Shown here: positions 43,613 through 54,502 of the stretch, piece after piece
Numbering within the stretch: position 1 is the stretch's first letter
Layout of the letters: each line of letters starts with the position of its first letter
Assembly (NCBI RefSeq): GCF_000835495.1
Contig: NW_015622548.1
Span: 806,001 to 870,000, forward strand
Length of the DNA stretch: 64,000 nt
Direction: 5' to 3'
DNA from: Cladophialophora immunda
Taxonomy: Eukaryota > Ascomycota > Eurotiomycetes > Chaetothyriales > Herpotrichiellaceae
Notes under the pieces: model-generated
Database searches by the model: none
The model's input: only the letters and a program-made list of their open reading frames with translations
What the model was told of the DNA's origin: nothing
Made by a program: the position numbers and the translations under genes

Positions 43613-45142
43613 CTACAATTGCTCATTGACAAACAGACCAGCCATGCCCTGGCCCGTGCCGATGCACATGCTGGTGACGAGGATCTTCTTCTTGGTCCTC
43701 CTAGCCTCGCTCAGAATCGTGCAGATCTGTCGCGCTCCGGTGGCGCCCAGAGGGTGGCCCAAGGCGATTGCGCCGCCCCGAGGGTTCATCTTCTCATGCT
43801 CGAGGCCGAGCGTGTTGAGACAGTACACGGCCATCGAGGCGAAGGCCTCGTTGATCTCGAAGATGTCGATGTCGTCCTTTGTCAGGTGGAACTTGCCGAG
43901 CAGCTTGGGGATGGCGGCCGTGGGGCCAATACCCATGATCCGCGGGGGCACACCAGCGACGGTGGCGCCGCAGAACTTGGCCATGATGGGTTGGCCGAGT
44001 TCGAGAGCTTTGGAACGTTTCATGAGGAGGATGGCGGCGGCTGCACATCAAAAATGTTAGGCTCCAATCCATAGATTTATGCGTTGTGTTTCGGGGAGGT
44101 GCAAAGAAAGAAAGATGGGAACTGGGCGAACATGCTTACCTCCATCGGTAACCTGACTGGCGTTGCCGCCAGTCGTCTTGTCTCCAAATTGCGGTAGGGC
44201 AGGACGGATCTTCAACAGACTGTCCAGGGTAGTGCCATATCTGGGGCCCTCGTCCTTGGTCAGGGTGACTTCGTGGACCTCTCCCGTCTTGGGATCCTTG
44301 ACCTTTGTGGTGATGGGCACGATCTCATCCTCGAACCAGCCGGCCTTCTGCGCGACCTCGGCCCTCCGGAAGCTCTCGCAGGCGTACTCGTCCTGCATCC
44401 TGCGCGTGATGTTGAAGTCGTTGCCGACGTTCTCGGACGTCTGGATCATGGGCTGGGTGCAGTCTGCGGATTCCTGGTTCGCCATGATCTCGGGGGAGAA
44501 CGGGGTGTCCTTGCCGGCGTTGTTGCTCATGGACTCGCCGCCCATGGCGATACCGATGTCGATGGAGCCGTTGGAGATCTGGTTGGCGATGTCCTGCACG
44601 GCCTTGAGGCCCGAGGAGCAGAAGCGGTTGACGCTCGAGGCGGCGGCGGTGTGGGGGAAGCCTGCGGCCAACATGGCGGCGCGGACCTTGTATGCGGCGC
44701 GCGCGTCGCCGACCTATCCATCCCAAGACGCATCAGTGTCTCTTGTTCATCCGCTGCCCAGGTTTCCCCGGCTGGTCATATCTTACATTTCCCAAGCAGA
44801 TGTCCTCGACGATCGCAGGGTCGATTTTGCTCTTGGCGACGACCTCCTTCAGCAGCGCCCACACCATGTAGTCGAGGTCGGTGTCCTTGAAGCCGCCCTT
44901 CTTGCCCTTGGCGAGGGGTGTCCGGATGGCGAGGGTAATGACAATGTCATCGGGATTCTTCTGGGTGCTGCATGTTCACCAAAGTATAGTTGTCAGCCAT
45001 CTACCGAGCTCATTGTGACTTGCAGGAACTGAGCACCGCCCATGTAGCTGCGGCCTGGACTGGACAGGACTTACATAGCAGCCACCCCCGTCTTGGAGGA
45101 CGAGAGGTGTGAGAAGATTGAGCCCAGTCGCTGTGTGGCCAT
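43613..45142 (-). CDS. POT1: Peroxisomal 3-ketoacyl-CoA thiolase
   Basis: Last step of beta-oxidation: cleaves 3-ketoacyl-CoA with CoA to acetyl-CoA and a shortened acyl-CoA. Four exons (45075-45142, 44787-44967, 44140-44713, 43613-44040) give 416 aa in consistent phase with GT-AG introns. The N-terminus MATQRLGSIFSHL contains a perfect type-2 peroxisomal targeting signal, R-L-x5-H-L (residues 5-13), which separates it from cytosolic acetoacetyl-CoA thiolases. Catalytic motifs are NRFCSSG (Cys115 nucleophile), NEAFA, GHPLGATGAR (His) and CIGTGQGMAG (second Cys). No terminal PTS1 tripeptide is seen (ends NEQL). Expected to be induced by fatty acids, although no response element was identified by eye. 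The gene symbol follows the yeast name by family identity. Confidence 0.93.
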
Positions 45143-46373
45143 TGTGTATGTTTCTTCGATCGTTCTCCACCGGACTCTTTCTACAGAGGCAGTTTGGATT
45201 CAATCAACCCGCAAAGAGGTACAGAGACAAGCAACGGTCAATAATGCAGTTCCCACGAAGAAGAGGCGACTAGAGTAGGAGAGAGGAGGTGAAGATGACA
45301 AGCAGCAACAGCAGCAGGGAAAGGTGATTGATTTGATGACCCGACTTTGTCTTGCTTGCCCTTTTTAACAATCGCCGGTGGACGGTGGACGGTGGACAGC
45401 GGACAGTGGACGCTGCCCCCAGATTATCGCCGCCACTGTGTCGAGTTACCTCGGCATCTCGCTTGTTTTGTATGTTTGATACTTGAACGTCCATTAGGCC
45501 CGTCGGTGGTGTCGGGGGGGCTTTAAGCATCCCTAACGTCCCGCCTCATGCCCCTCGATTGGACAGCTGGGGGGTAGCTACCCGGATCTCTGCTGATGCT
45601 CGTTCCTCTCCTGGGGTTTAATACAGTTAGTTCCATTGTCGCCGCTTTATTTTCTTCCACACCCTGGATCCGGTGGAATCTGGAATCTCGTCTGATCACA
45701 AATCTCTTCGCTCCGACCACGACACCTACCCTGCGCTCTGTCTTCGTGCGTAACAGAACATCCATCCACTCGCTCCCCTTTCCCTTTCTTGGTATGTGCC
45801 GAGCAGCTTAAGACAAAACCAGCTCGTTCTGGTCGAAAATTCGGCCTGGCAGGCCACCGGGGCCGAGCCTGCATTGTTATACTTCAGCCCTGGCTACTGC
45901 TCGGCAATATCTCCCTGCTCGCCAACCTCCAACCCACACACACATACTCGGTACACGCCAGGCTAGGCTTGTGAATGTTCTTTCGATCTTCAATATGTAT
46001 CTCATTGGTGATTGATCTATCGTCCGTGTTTCATTCTAGGCTGGAGAAAACCCCTTCCTCATCCCCATCCCCACAAAACCAACAAGACATCTGGCAAAAC
46101 GAGAAGCATCTCCAGTTGACACGCTATCTAGTATTGAACTCGCCCTGAGACATTCTTTCCACCCCCAACGCCCGAAAGACGATCGTTTTTTCCATTCGCT
46201 ATGCATGACACGTTCCACGTACGTCCATCCATTCGTCCACCCATCCCGTCGTAAAAGCCGGTTTGTCCGTGCCCGGAGAGACGTGGATGAGCACCCATCT
46301 ATGATTACCTCAAGTCCAGGTTGCGTGCAAAGACGAGGCCATGATCCGCCCAAGTCAGAATTGCTCCGAGATT
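45143..46373. other. Spacer: thiolase promoter and Hsp88 3' region
   Basis: About 1.2 kb with no recognised gene. The part near 45143 must carry the thiolase promoter; it includes the short tandem repeat listed separately. The remainder is expected to be the 3' untranslated region of the Hsp70-like gene. Confidence 0.5.
45377..45413. repeat. GGTGGAC short tandem repeat
   Basis: About five imperfect 7-bp copies (GGTGGAC, later GCGGACA and GTGGAC) lie in a row 235 bp upstream of the thiolase start codon. Their location in the promoter makes length variation potentially regulatory; that is inference. Confidence 0.75.
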
Positions 46374-48733
46374 CTACTTCTCCTCCACGCTGTCAGGCTT
46401 GATGGCCTCGCCGTCCGGGGCATCCTTCATCTCGGTATCTTTGGGCTCCTCGGACGACTGGCCGTCCGCCCCTTTCTTGGCCTCCTCCTCCGCCTTCTTC
46501 TTGGCTTCGGCCTCTGCTCTCTTTTTAGCCGCTTCCTCTTCTTGCACTTTGAGCAGGGCTTGTCGCTCCTCTTCGAGCTTGTCCTGGTATCGCTGGATCA
46601 CCGGACCCGCAACGAATCGGATCTCGTCCATCTTAGCCACGTACTGTGCCTTCGTGGCGTCGTAGCCTTCATCGTACAGCCAATCCTACCAAAGGTTAGC
46701 ACAAATCTATTTCTTTTTCTCGGGATTCGCAATGCTTACCTCAGACTTCTCCAGCTTGTCTCGGATCTTGTCCTTCTCTTCCTGGCTGGCGTAGTCTGCG
46801 TATTGTTCTTCGATCTTGCCCCGGAGCTCATAGATGAACGCCTCAAGCTCGTTCTTCTTGTCTTCGGTGTCGGTCACGAGCTTGTCTTCCATGTACATGG
46901 CATTTTCCAGCTCGCCCATCTGGGTCTTGGCGGCCTCGTCCATCGACGAAGTGCCGGAAACCAGCTGCAGCTCGCCTTTGCGCACTTGCTTCTTGACCTT
47001 GCGCATCTTGGGCTTGGCGGGTTCGGCGGAGCCGTTAGGTTGGTCCGTCTCCATGGCGTCGCCGTCTTTCTTCGCTTCTTGCTCCGGCTCCTCCACTTCA
47101 ACATCCTCCACGTAGTAGCCGCTCTCGAGGTTCAGGATGCCGTGCAGATTCAGCCGCGCCTTGAGTTTGCAAACCATGAAATCGTCCTTTTCGTCGGCCT
47201 TGACTCCCTTGACTGAGAAGCGTCCAATCCAGGGGTTGATCTTGCCGGGGAGCAGATCCGGCTTGGCGTACCGTGCCTCGAGGTCGAAGGGCTGTTTCCG
47301 GTAGAAGGTGAGGATCTTGGTGGAGGGCATGACGTTGCCCTTGTTAAAGACGGTCAAGCTGGTATCCTCGTCGGGAATATCGGGTGATTGCTCCCAGGTA
47401 AACTCGATTGGATAGGTGACGATGTCGTGGACCGAGAAATCTCGAACTCGGAAAACCGGAGAGAGAATAGCGCAGCTGAATGCGCAACCCCGAGCGACAG
47501 CTTCGTCCTGGTTGAGGGTGAACGAGAGAGTCTTGCCAAAGAACTTGCTGATTCGGTCCTTGATGGCTGGCACGCGAGTGCACCCGCCCACCATCTCAAT
47601 GGCGTCGATGTCTTCAATCTTCACTTTGGCTTCGGCGAGGGCTTGTTCAAGCGGACCGGTGACTCGATCGAGAAGAGGCTTGATCAGCTCCTCCAATTCG
47701 TCACGCTTCAGCATGGCTCGGACATCCTTGTCATCCATCAAAGACTCAATGCTGAGCGGAGCCGAGGCATTGGCGGAAAGGATCTTTTTCAGCTTTTCGG
47801 CAGCCGCGGCGACACGGGTTATGGCCTTTGGATTGGTGGTGATGTCGAGCTTGAACTTCTCTTTGAATTCCGCGGCGAAATGGTCGACGAGAGCCTTGTC
47901 GATATTGCGTCCACCGAAATGCCGGTCAAAGGTGGTGGCCTTTACGGCCAATTCACCCTTGCGGAATTCGACAATGGAGCAGGTGTAGTCGCTGTACCCA
48001 ATGTCCACAAAGCACACCCGACGTGGCTTAGCCTCAGCGTCGGGAAGATCGGATTTTGTGATGCCGTAGCCCAGGGCGATGGCCGTGTTGTCATTGATGA
48101 GCCGCAGGAGTTTCAGGTTGGCAATCTCGGCGGCATCGAGCATTGCTCTTCGCTGGGCGTCCGTGAACCAGGGCGGGCAGCTGATGACCACGTCCGAGAC
48201 GGGGAGTTTCAGTTCCTTGCTGGCCGTGTCCCTGATCTTCCCCAGATACATGGCAATCAATTGGACGGCGGTAAACTTTTGCTTCTCCCCGCGGTATGTG
48301 ACTTCGGCGCCCACCTGGCCATTGACGTCCACCAGAGGTGCAGTAATGTACTGCTGCTCGATGGCGATTTCGGGGTCATTTATGGTTCGGCCGGCGAGGC
48401 GTTTCAGCGAGGAGATGGTGTTCTTGAGGTTCGAGATCTCCTGGGTCTTTGCGGCTTCACCCAGGTATCGGCTTTTCGGTCCAAAGCCAACCAAGGATCT
48501 GTGAGGACGGATCAGTCTCTTGCCTTCACTATCCAACATAAGGCTGTGGGCTGGGTCACTTACGGTGTAGATCGGTTCGACGTCTCATTTGTGATCTAGA
48601 GATGGGTTAGTATTGGTTTTGCACTCAGACCGGTTTCTCTTGGGGCAGCACGACTTACAATGTCGATACCCTTGTTGCGCGCGACACCAATCTTGGTGCT
48701 CTGGGCACCAAAGTCAACGCCGACGACGCTCAT
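46374..48733 (-). CDS. HSP88: Hsp70-like chaperone Hsp88 (Hsp110/Sse1 family)
   Basis: Cytosolic Hsp110-type protein: nucleotide-exchange factor for Hsp70 and holdase for unfolded proteins. Four exons (48659-48733, 48564-48595, 46740-48498, 46374-46685) encode 725 aa; the yeast Sse1 is about 690. The N-terminus MSVVGVDFGAQSTKIGVARNKG, then [23 protein letters not shown], is diagnostic of the Sse1 branch. ATPase motifs include VCFVDIGYSDYTCSI and EMVGGCTRVPAI. The substrate-binding half contains the long acidic/Lys insertion typical of Hsp110. The tail is a charged coiled-coil (EEERQALLKVQEEEAAKK...) ending PDSVEEK without an EEVD motif. The tiny 32-nt exon 2 is well supported by phase. Expected to be heat-inducible, but no clear heat-shock element was spotted. 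Confidence 0.96.
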
Positions 48734-49550
48734 TGTCAATGGCGCTCCAAGTCAAGCCGGAAAAAAAAGTATCTCGCGGGGTTGGTTGTGTTGCGGTGGT
48801 GTGATAGGGAATTTTGAAGGAGGAAGTGAAATGGTGAAGACGAAACGGGTGTGGACGTAGCAAACAAGAGGGATGGTGATGAGTCTAAGTCTTTCAACCA
48901 AAGATTCAGCGCAGGCAGAAGACCGCGACAGCAATGACCGTGGAGGAGAGATACAAATCAGACCAAAAATTTCACCCCCAAGGGACCTTTCGCAGGGCAA
49001 CAGCAGCCAACAGCAGCCCACAGCCTCCAGCCAACGGCGGGCCAGTAGCTTCGCGCAGTTTCGATCGTCGTCTTTTCGCAGCCAAGCCCTGGACGTCACT
49101 CTCCACCCGCCGCCCGCAGACAGCCACCACATCACCGCACCACCGCAGCCACCAGCCAACATTTGCTGAAGCTGTTCACCAGGCACGCCTTATCCTCGTC
49201 TCCCAACCACTCGGCCCCTTCAAATCATCCTCAGACACGACATCCGCTGGGCAGCAATTTGTTGGTACCCACGAGGCGATGCAACAACCAGAGCGATGAA
49301 TAAGGCGTCTGTCACAAATCCAAAAGCCCAGAAGTCTGTCAGCTAGTTCCTCTCGATCCGATTTTCGGTGGTGTGAGGTGGGAAAAAAGATGAGGATGCT
49401 CGTTGTAATGCGTGGGGCGGATGAACAATAATACATTTGCTGATGTCTACTTATATACGGAGTACAAGGTCCTGCATCCTGGATTTGGTGATAATGATGC
49501 GTGTGATACATCTTGTCCTTTTTCCATCCCTTCATCACCTTTGCGGTGAA
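48734..49550. other. Hsp88 promoter and GT2 3' region
   Basis: About 0.8 kb between the Hsp88 start codon and the glycosyltransferase stop. Pyrimidine/purine-rich runs of the kind common in fungal chaperone leaders occur, with several short AAGGGA or CCCCCA-like strings but no canonical nGAAnnTTCn array that I can confirm. Confidence 0.45.
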
Positions 49551-52004
49551 TTACACCATCCTGCCTGGGCTCAGGCTTCTCTTCCGCAACCGCTGCCTTT
49601 TCAATGACCTTCTCTTGGCTTCCCTGATATCCTCAATGCTCGGACTGTCTTTTTCGCCCAGGACAGGGAAATCCTCCTCTGCAGCGACGGCCATCATGGG
49701 ACTGTTTCGTCCCAAAGGACTTCGGTTGTCAACATGCTGATATCTCGTCGTTCCCCGGATATCAGGTGATTCTGCGAGTGTGTACACTTCCCTCTCGGCC
49801 TGCAAACCTGGAACGACCGCCATTGTGTTTCGTGTTGCCGAGCGATCTTCTCTCGGGCATCGCTGAGGGTCGGTGACCATGCTCCTCGGTCTTCGATCCA
49901 TGTCGGCTGCTCGGTTGTGACGGCTTCCTCCCTCCTCGTCGCTAAAGCTGTTGATCCATTTAGGCGTGTGTACGGACAAACTATCTGAATCGCTCATGTC
50001 AAGAGACTCATGTTCGTATCGATGTTGCTGCTGGCCAAGATTTGTACGTGACGGGGTTGGTGAGGCTGTCTCATTTTCCGGCAACTGGCTTGGTTCCTGT
50101 TCGGCAGAAAAGAATCGACCCTCGACGCTGGACGAGGGTTGGAGAGCTGAAGGTCGGGTACGGCGCCGTCGGAATTCAATGGCGGGCTTGAAGGTTTCTG
50201 GAACAATATTCAAGTCGTCTCCGGTGGCAATGGCATGTTCGATGGCCTGCTGTGGTGTCACCTTTGCATCTGCTGCTCCTGCATCCGCTCTCGGTCCGCC
50301 CCACGTTCTCTGCCCAGCTGTGAAGACACCGTACACCATGTAGACCCAGTTCAAGAACGGATTGAGCATAAACATCATCGGATACAGAGCAGCCTTCCAG
50401 CGGTGCAGCCTGATTGCAAAGTAAAACATGAGCAACCAGTTCAAGCCGCAGGAGATGCACATGAACTCCCAGGGCAATGAATCCACACGCGTTGAAGTGC
50501 TTGATATCGCGATAATGGTGATCAAGAGGAGGAGTGCCGTCGTCCGGATGCTCACAGTGGCAAATCGAAGAAAGCAGAGCATGGGATACTTTCTCCAAAG
50601 GCGGCCATCCGTCAGCATGCAAACCTCGTTGGTGATGAACCCTAGAAACCACCGACGCCGCTGCTTGAGCAGGGACCGAAATGTTTGCACCGCTTCGGTC
50701 TTGCAAAAGGCACTGGTACTCAGTTGGATCTGATACCGCTGTTTGGCACCAAGCATGAACAGATGTGTCAGCCATCGGTCCTCGCCGAGATGTGTCTTTG
50801 CGTAATCAAATAGATCCTCGCATTCTTCCGCTTTGTCCGAGAAATAAAACCGTGCCATGTTTCGAAATGCTGAAAACCGAAGGAGAGTCAACGCCCCTGG
50901 CAGGCATGTTACGGCGCCACAGCCTGATTCAACAGACCTTTCAAACAGCTGGCCGTGGACGTACTCCATGTCCTGCAACAAGGTGATGAATGAGTGCTTC
51001 TTCGTGGAAGATGTGATAATACCAGTCATCGCCAGCATATTGTGTTTGCTGCCAGGTCTCAGTTCCATGTCGTACATAAAGTTCTGAATGCACACGGGAT
51101 CCAGGATGCAGTCGGAGTCGATGAACAAGATGAAGAGGTCGTCTTTCTCCTGGAGATACCGCTTGTAGATCTTGTCGATGAGGAGGAAAGTAGCCTTTTG
51201 GCAATGTCGCTTCCCGCCATGTGGAAACCTCGACACTGTGACGCGTGCCCCATTGTACGCCACATCAATTGATTTGGGAAAGTCCTTTAACGTAACAGGG
51301 ACGCCGAGGCGATCGATGGTCTTCAGGTAAAGCTCATCAATGTCATCGCCATCGAAAGAGACAAATACGTGGATGCAGGCAGCAGGGTAGTCGCAGCTAA
51401 CTACGGAATTCAGAGCTGTCCACAGCGAGTCCGGCGGCTCCTTGTAGACGGGCATGACCACAACCACCTTTGGGGCGGTCAGCTCATTAAGGGTGTACTT
51501 GACTCTTTTTTGCCGGCCAAGAGGTACCACAACTAGTCGATAGACGCAGAAGAGCCAAGGTATCACCAGCATCGCCGCGAAGGAATAGAATGCGAACTCC
51601 TGAAGGATGGATGTCATCAAAGTAGGGAAATATTGCGTGAGCTGCCGTGGAAGAGGCAGCGTCGCAATCATGACCGGCAAGAATATACCTCTGCGCACTC
51701 TCATTAGCAATGTTTTCTCGGGAGGAAAACAGCATCCGACTTGCCGGAGCAGGGTAAACGCCACCATCAGGAGCACCGCCAGCACCTTTTGTGACCAGTG
51801 GTCTGCCTTCATGTATGCCTTTGCGAGGCAATAACAAAAAGCTGCCACCCACAAGAAAGACTCGAGAAAAGCCGCAAGAATGATAGGTCCAATGAAGGCA
51901 AGAGAAATGATCTATTCCATCAGCGAGAAGACAACGCTGCGTAGCACAAACTTTCTCACATCAGGTATCGACCAGGGGCCACCAAGAGATTTGTGCTCGG
52001 CCAT
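49551..52004 (-). CDS. Chitin-synthase-like family 2 glycosyltransferase (class VI-like)
   Basis: Multi-pass membrane processive beta-glycosyltransferase using a UDP-sugar, probably UDP-GlcNAc for chitin. Two exons (51960-52004 and 49551-51911) give 801 aa. Exon 1 encodes MAEHKSLGGPWSIPD and is joined by a 51-nt intron (GTGAGA...AATAG). N-terminal membrane helices are followed by the GT-A core: VVVMPVYKEPPDSLW, VSFDGDD, FIDSDCILD (DxD), LPGALTLLR, LGEDRWLTHL (catalytic ED) and the processivity motif QRRRWFLG. Further helices and a long Ser/Arg-rich cytoplasmic tail ending SPGRMV follow. No myosin, cytochrome-b5-like or class I-III domains are present, so it fits the short class VI (ChsD-like) group or a closely related fungal GT2; class assignment is tentative. 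Confidence 0.87.
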
Positions 52005-52872
52005 GTTGCTTGCACCTGTGACGCACCATCCACAACAGTAACCAAATGGAAGGACCCTTTGTCTGGATCCTCTCTCTCGTTGAGATGGGTGGCGAACACT
52101 GTCGGACTAGGAGCAGTTGATTAACGTGGTGTCTAGACGTGAGGAGCGCGTCAGGCTGTCAAGGTCGTTGAAAACTTCAAGGTCTCTGGCGATGGAAGCG
52201 CGAGTCGAGGCAATGGAGTGACAGCTTCGAAAGCAACTTTGGGAGTCCCAAAGGAGGTCGTTTAACTTGGGGAAGGAGGGAAAAGTGATGGTTCTTTGAA
52301 TCAGTGAATGATATTCATTTCATGAAGATACTGAACCGGTGGAGTGAAGGCCGTACCAGAAAAGTACTATGAGTCCGTGGGTGCTGGATAAAGTCGAGCA
52401 ATGAGGGCACAGGCCAGAAATGTCATGATAACAAGGAAGGAAGATCAAAGAAGGAGAGAACAGAAGAGGCAGTTGCGTCCGTAGTGTCAGCTTCCGCGCA
52501 TTTGGCTGGCATGGTAGTGATTTCCAGGTCGACGGTGCCCGGGAGGAACAGATGCCCGTCGCAAGCCTGCAAGAAGCAGTAGAACCTGCATGGTGGCAGC
52601 CTGCAGCTCCTGGTCCACAAGCGAGGAAGAGATATTGTCGCGGTCTGGAATAAACTGATGGTCGAGCTGAGACGAAGCGAAATAATGCTCAGAGATGGAC
52701 TGTACTAAGAGAGATGTTAGAATAAGAAGTCCAAGTTCGTGGTTACCATATATTATTCATCTCTTGAGCAATGTTTCACCGGCATGCCACAAGCAGAATC
52801 TCCATAGCAGCAGCCAACAACCAGACTCCAGAGTCACGACTTCCAACCAAATCCCTGCTACGACCCGTGTAT
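52005..52872. other. GT2 promoter and leader
   Basis: About 0.9 kb upstream of the glycosyltransferase start. No gene was recognised; short open frames only. Confidence 0.5.
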
Positions 52873-53922
52873 TTACAAATGGAAATCCCCGCTAACTGTG
52901 CTGTCAACGTCAGTCCAAGCACTAGAGGGAGTACGTATCCCATCGGCAAAGTCGCTGAGGATATCGTCGGAGCTGTCTTCCGCCTCGCTGACGTGAATAT
53001 TACTTGCGCTGCCAGCAAGGCTGGGTGTTAACGAAGCGGGGGGTGTTGCATTTAATGGGAATCCGTGAGCGGCAATATTTCGGGGCGCGTCTAAATACGT
53101 GCTCTGAACAGGTAGCGAAGCCTGCGACTCATGTTCAGAGAGGGTGTGCGTCGAACCTGAACCCGCCGCTGAAAAATAGTCTGATCGTTCTAGTGGGCGG
53201 TGGAAGTAATCGGCTGATGGAACAGAAAAGTCTGGATCGGGGACACCTTCTGTCGTAGGCGTAAGCTCAATCAAGCTCTCTGAAGCATGGCTGGACCAGA
53301 TTTCAAATGGTCGCTCGGCTAAAGGCAGATTCCATGCTTCACGCATCTCTCGCTCGTATCTGGACTCGAATGGGTTGGGTTGTGTCTCAACGAGAGGCCT
53401 CACGGCGAGTGGTGCATCTATCGACTGATGTACAGAGGACGGGGCTTGCTCCTGAAAGGAAGGGGAGGGCCTCTGCCGTAGAGTTGCGGCCTGCGCCGAG
53501 GGGTCGACGCTGGAAGATTGTGCTGCTGAGACCGACTGTTCATCTTGTGCTGGTTGCAGTAGAAGTCCATCTTTGTCGACAAGAGTATCAAAAGTCGGGC
53601 TGGACGGCATTTCCTTCTCTTGCTCAGTCAGCTTTCTTCTCTTCCTTCTCTCCTCCATGATCCTGCCACGCTCCATGATCTCGGCGATTGCCTGGCGTCG
53701 ACGCTCTTCGGCCAATTCGCCCTTCTCCTCATGCATGGAGACGTCGGTCGAAGTGCGTCGAGGACGGGGTCTGGGGCCAATTTCATCGCCGAGGGAGTGC
53801 AGGCCCATGGCAATCTTGTGCCTTGTCCGGTCTATCCATGCTCGTACTTGAGGGTTTTCATATGCGGCTATGCTGGCCGCCACCAGAACGGTGACAGTGA
53901 TGATTATTCCTACCGGAGGCAT
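52873..53922 (-). CDS. Membrane-anchored protein of unknown function
   Basis: Single-exon frame of 349 aa. The start MPPVGIIITVTVLVAASIAAY forms one N-terminal membrane helix without a clear cleavage site, so it is probably a signal anchor. A basic stretch then leads to HKIAMGLHSLGDEIGPRPRPRR. A charged predicted helix (EERRRQAIAEIMERGRIMEE, RRKRRKLTEQEKE) could form a coiled coil. The rest is Ser/Pro/Gln-rich and probably disordered, with the more ordered segments NPFESRYEREMREAWNLPL and FEIWSSHASESLIELTP. It ends acidic (DSSDDILSDFADG) and VSGDFHL. I know of no named domain. The continuous frame and structured N-terminus make it a convincing gene. It is divergent from ASK1. Confidence 0.78.
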   Translation of the reverse strand: MPPVGIIITVTVLVAASIAAYENPQVRAWIDRTRHKIAMGLHSLGDEIGPRPRPRRTSTDVSMHEEKGELAEERRRQAIAEIMERGRIMEERRKRRKLTEQEKEMPSSPTFDTLVDKDGLLLQPAQDEQSVSAAQSSSVDPSAQAATLRQRPSPSFQEQAPSSVHQSIDAPLAVRPLVETQPNPFESRYEREMREAWNLPLAERPFEIWSSHASESLIELTPTTEGVPDPDFSVPSADYFHRPLERSDYFSAAGSGSTHTLSEHESQASLPVQSTYLDAPRNIAAHGFPLNATPPASLTPSLAGSASNIHVSEAEDSSDDILSDFADGIRTPSSAWTDVDSTVSGDFHL

Positions 53923-54502
53923 GGTGGATTAGCGCTGCTCACGAGCAACGGTAGGAAAGAGCTTGAGAGAAGATCCTTTCACACCCTCCAAGTTCATGGT
54001 ATGAGCCATGGCGTGATGATGTAAGGGGAGAATGGCGGGATGCAAGGAGGCACGGGGGCACTTACCTCTGGCGAGCGGAGCTGGCATTTTGGAAACAGCC
54101 CTGGTGGAATTTCTCTGAATAGAGATCTTAGAATGGAAGAGAGAGAGAAAGGGTGTAGGCGGAAGGACGCCGTGGTTGAAGACAACCCACGGGTGTCTCG
54201 AAACCTGTCAGCCTGATGGCACCAGCATCAAGGATCATGCGAGGCAGCAGAGATGGCAGTTCCGAGGGAGGGAGGAGGAAGAGGCGAGAGGAACCGGGCT
54301 GCGCCACACACGCCATTTTTGGAGAGTGAGGAAGAAGAAGAGAGGGAGGGACAATGCCCCGCATCGCCGTTGGTGGGACTTTGGTTGACAGCCTTGACCA
54401 GCCTCGGCGCGTCCAGATCGGGCCACACGCGACTCAAATTGATTTCCGTGCACTGTGCAATGTGTACCATGCACCACACCTCTCAGCGTCAACCACCACA
54501 GG
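53923..54502. promoter_or_regulatory. Divergent promoter between the membrane protein and ASK1
   Basis: 580 bp separating two outward-pointing start codons (53922 minus, 54503 plus). Positional inference only; no defined element was recognised. Confidence 0.4.

Noticed and set aside
44163..45032. 289-codon plus-strand frame opposite the thiolase
   Set aside because: Shadow frame; the thiolase on the minus strand has complete catalytic motifs and a PTS2.
47388..48599. 403-codon plus-strand frame opposite Hsp88
   Set aside because: Mirror of the Hsp88 coding sequence in a codon-biased gene; no homology signal and crossed by Hsp88 intron sites.
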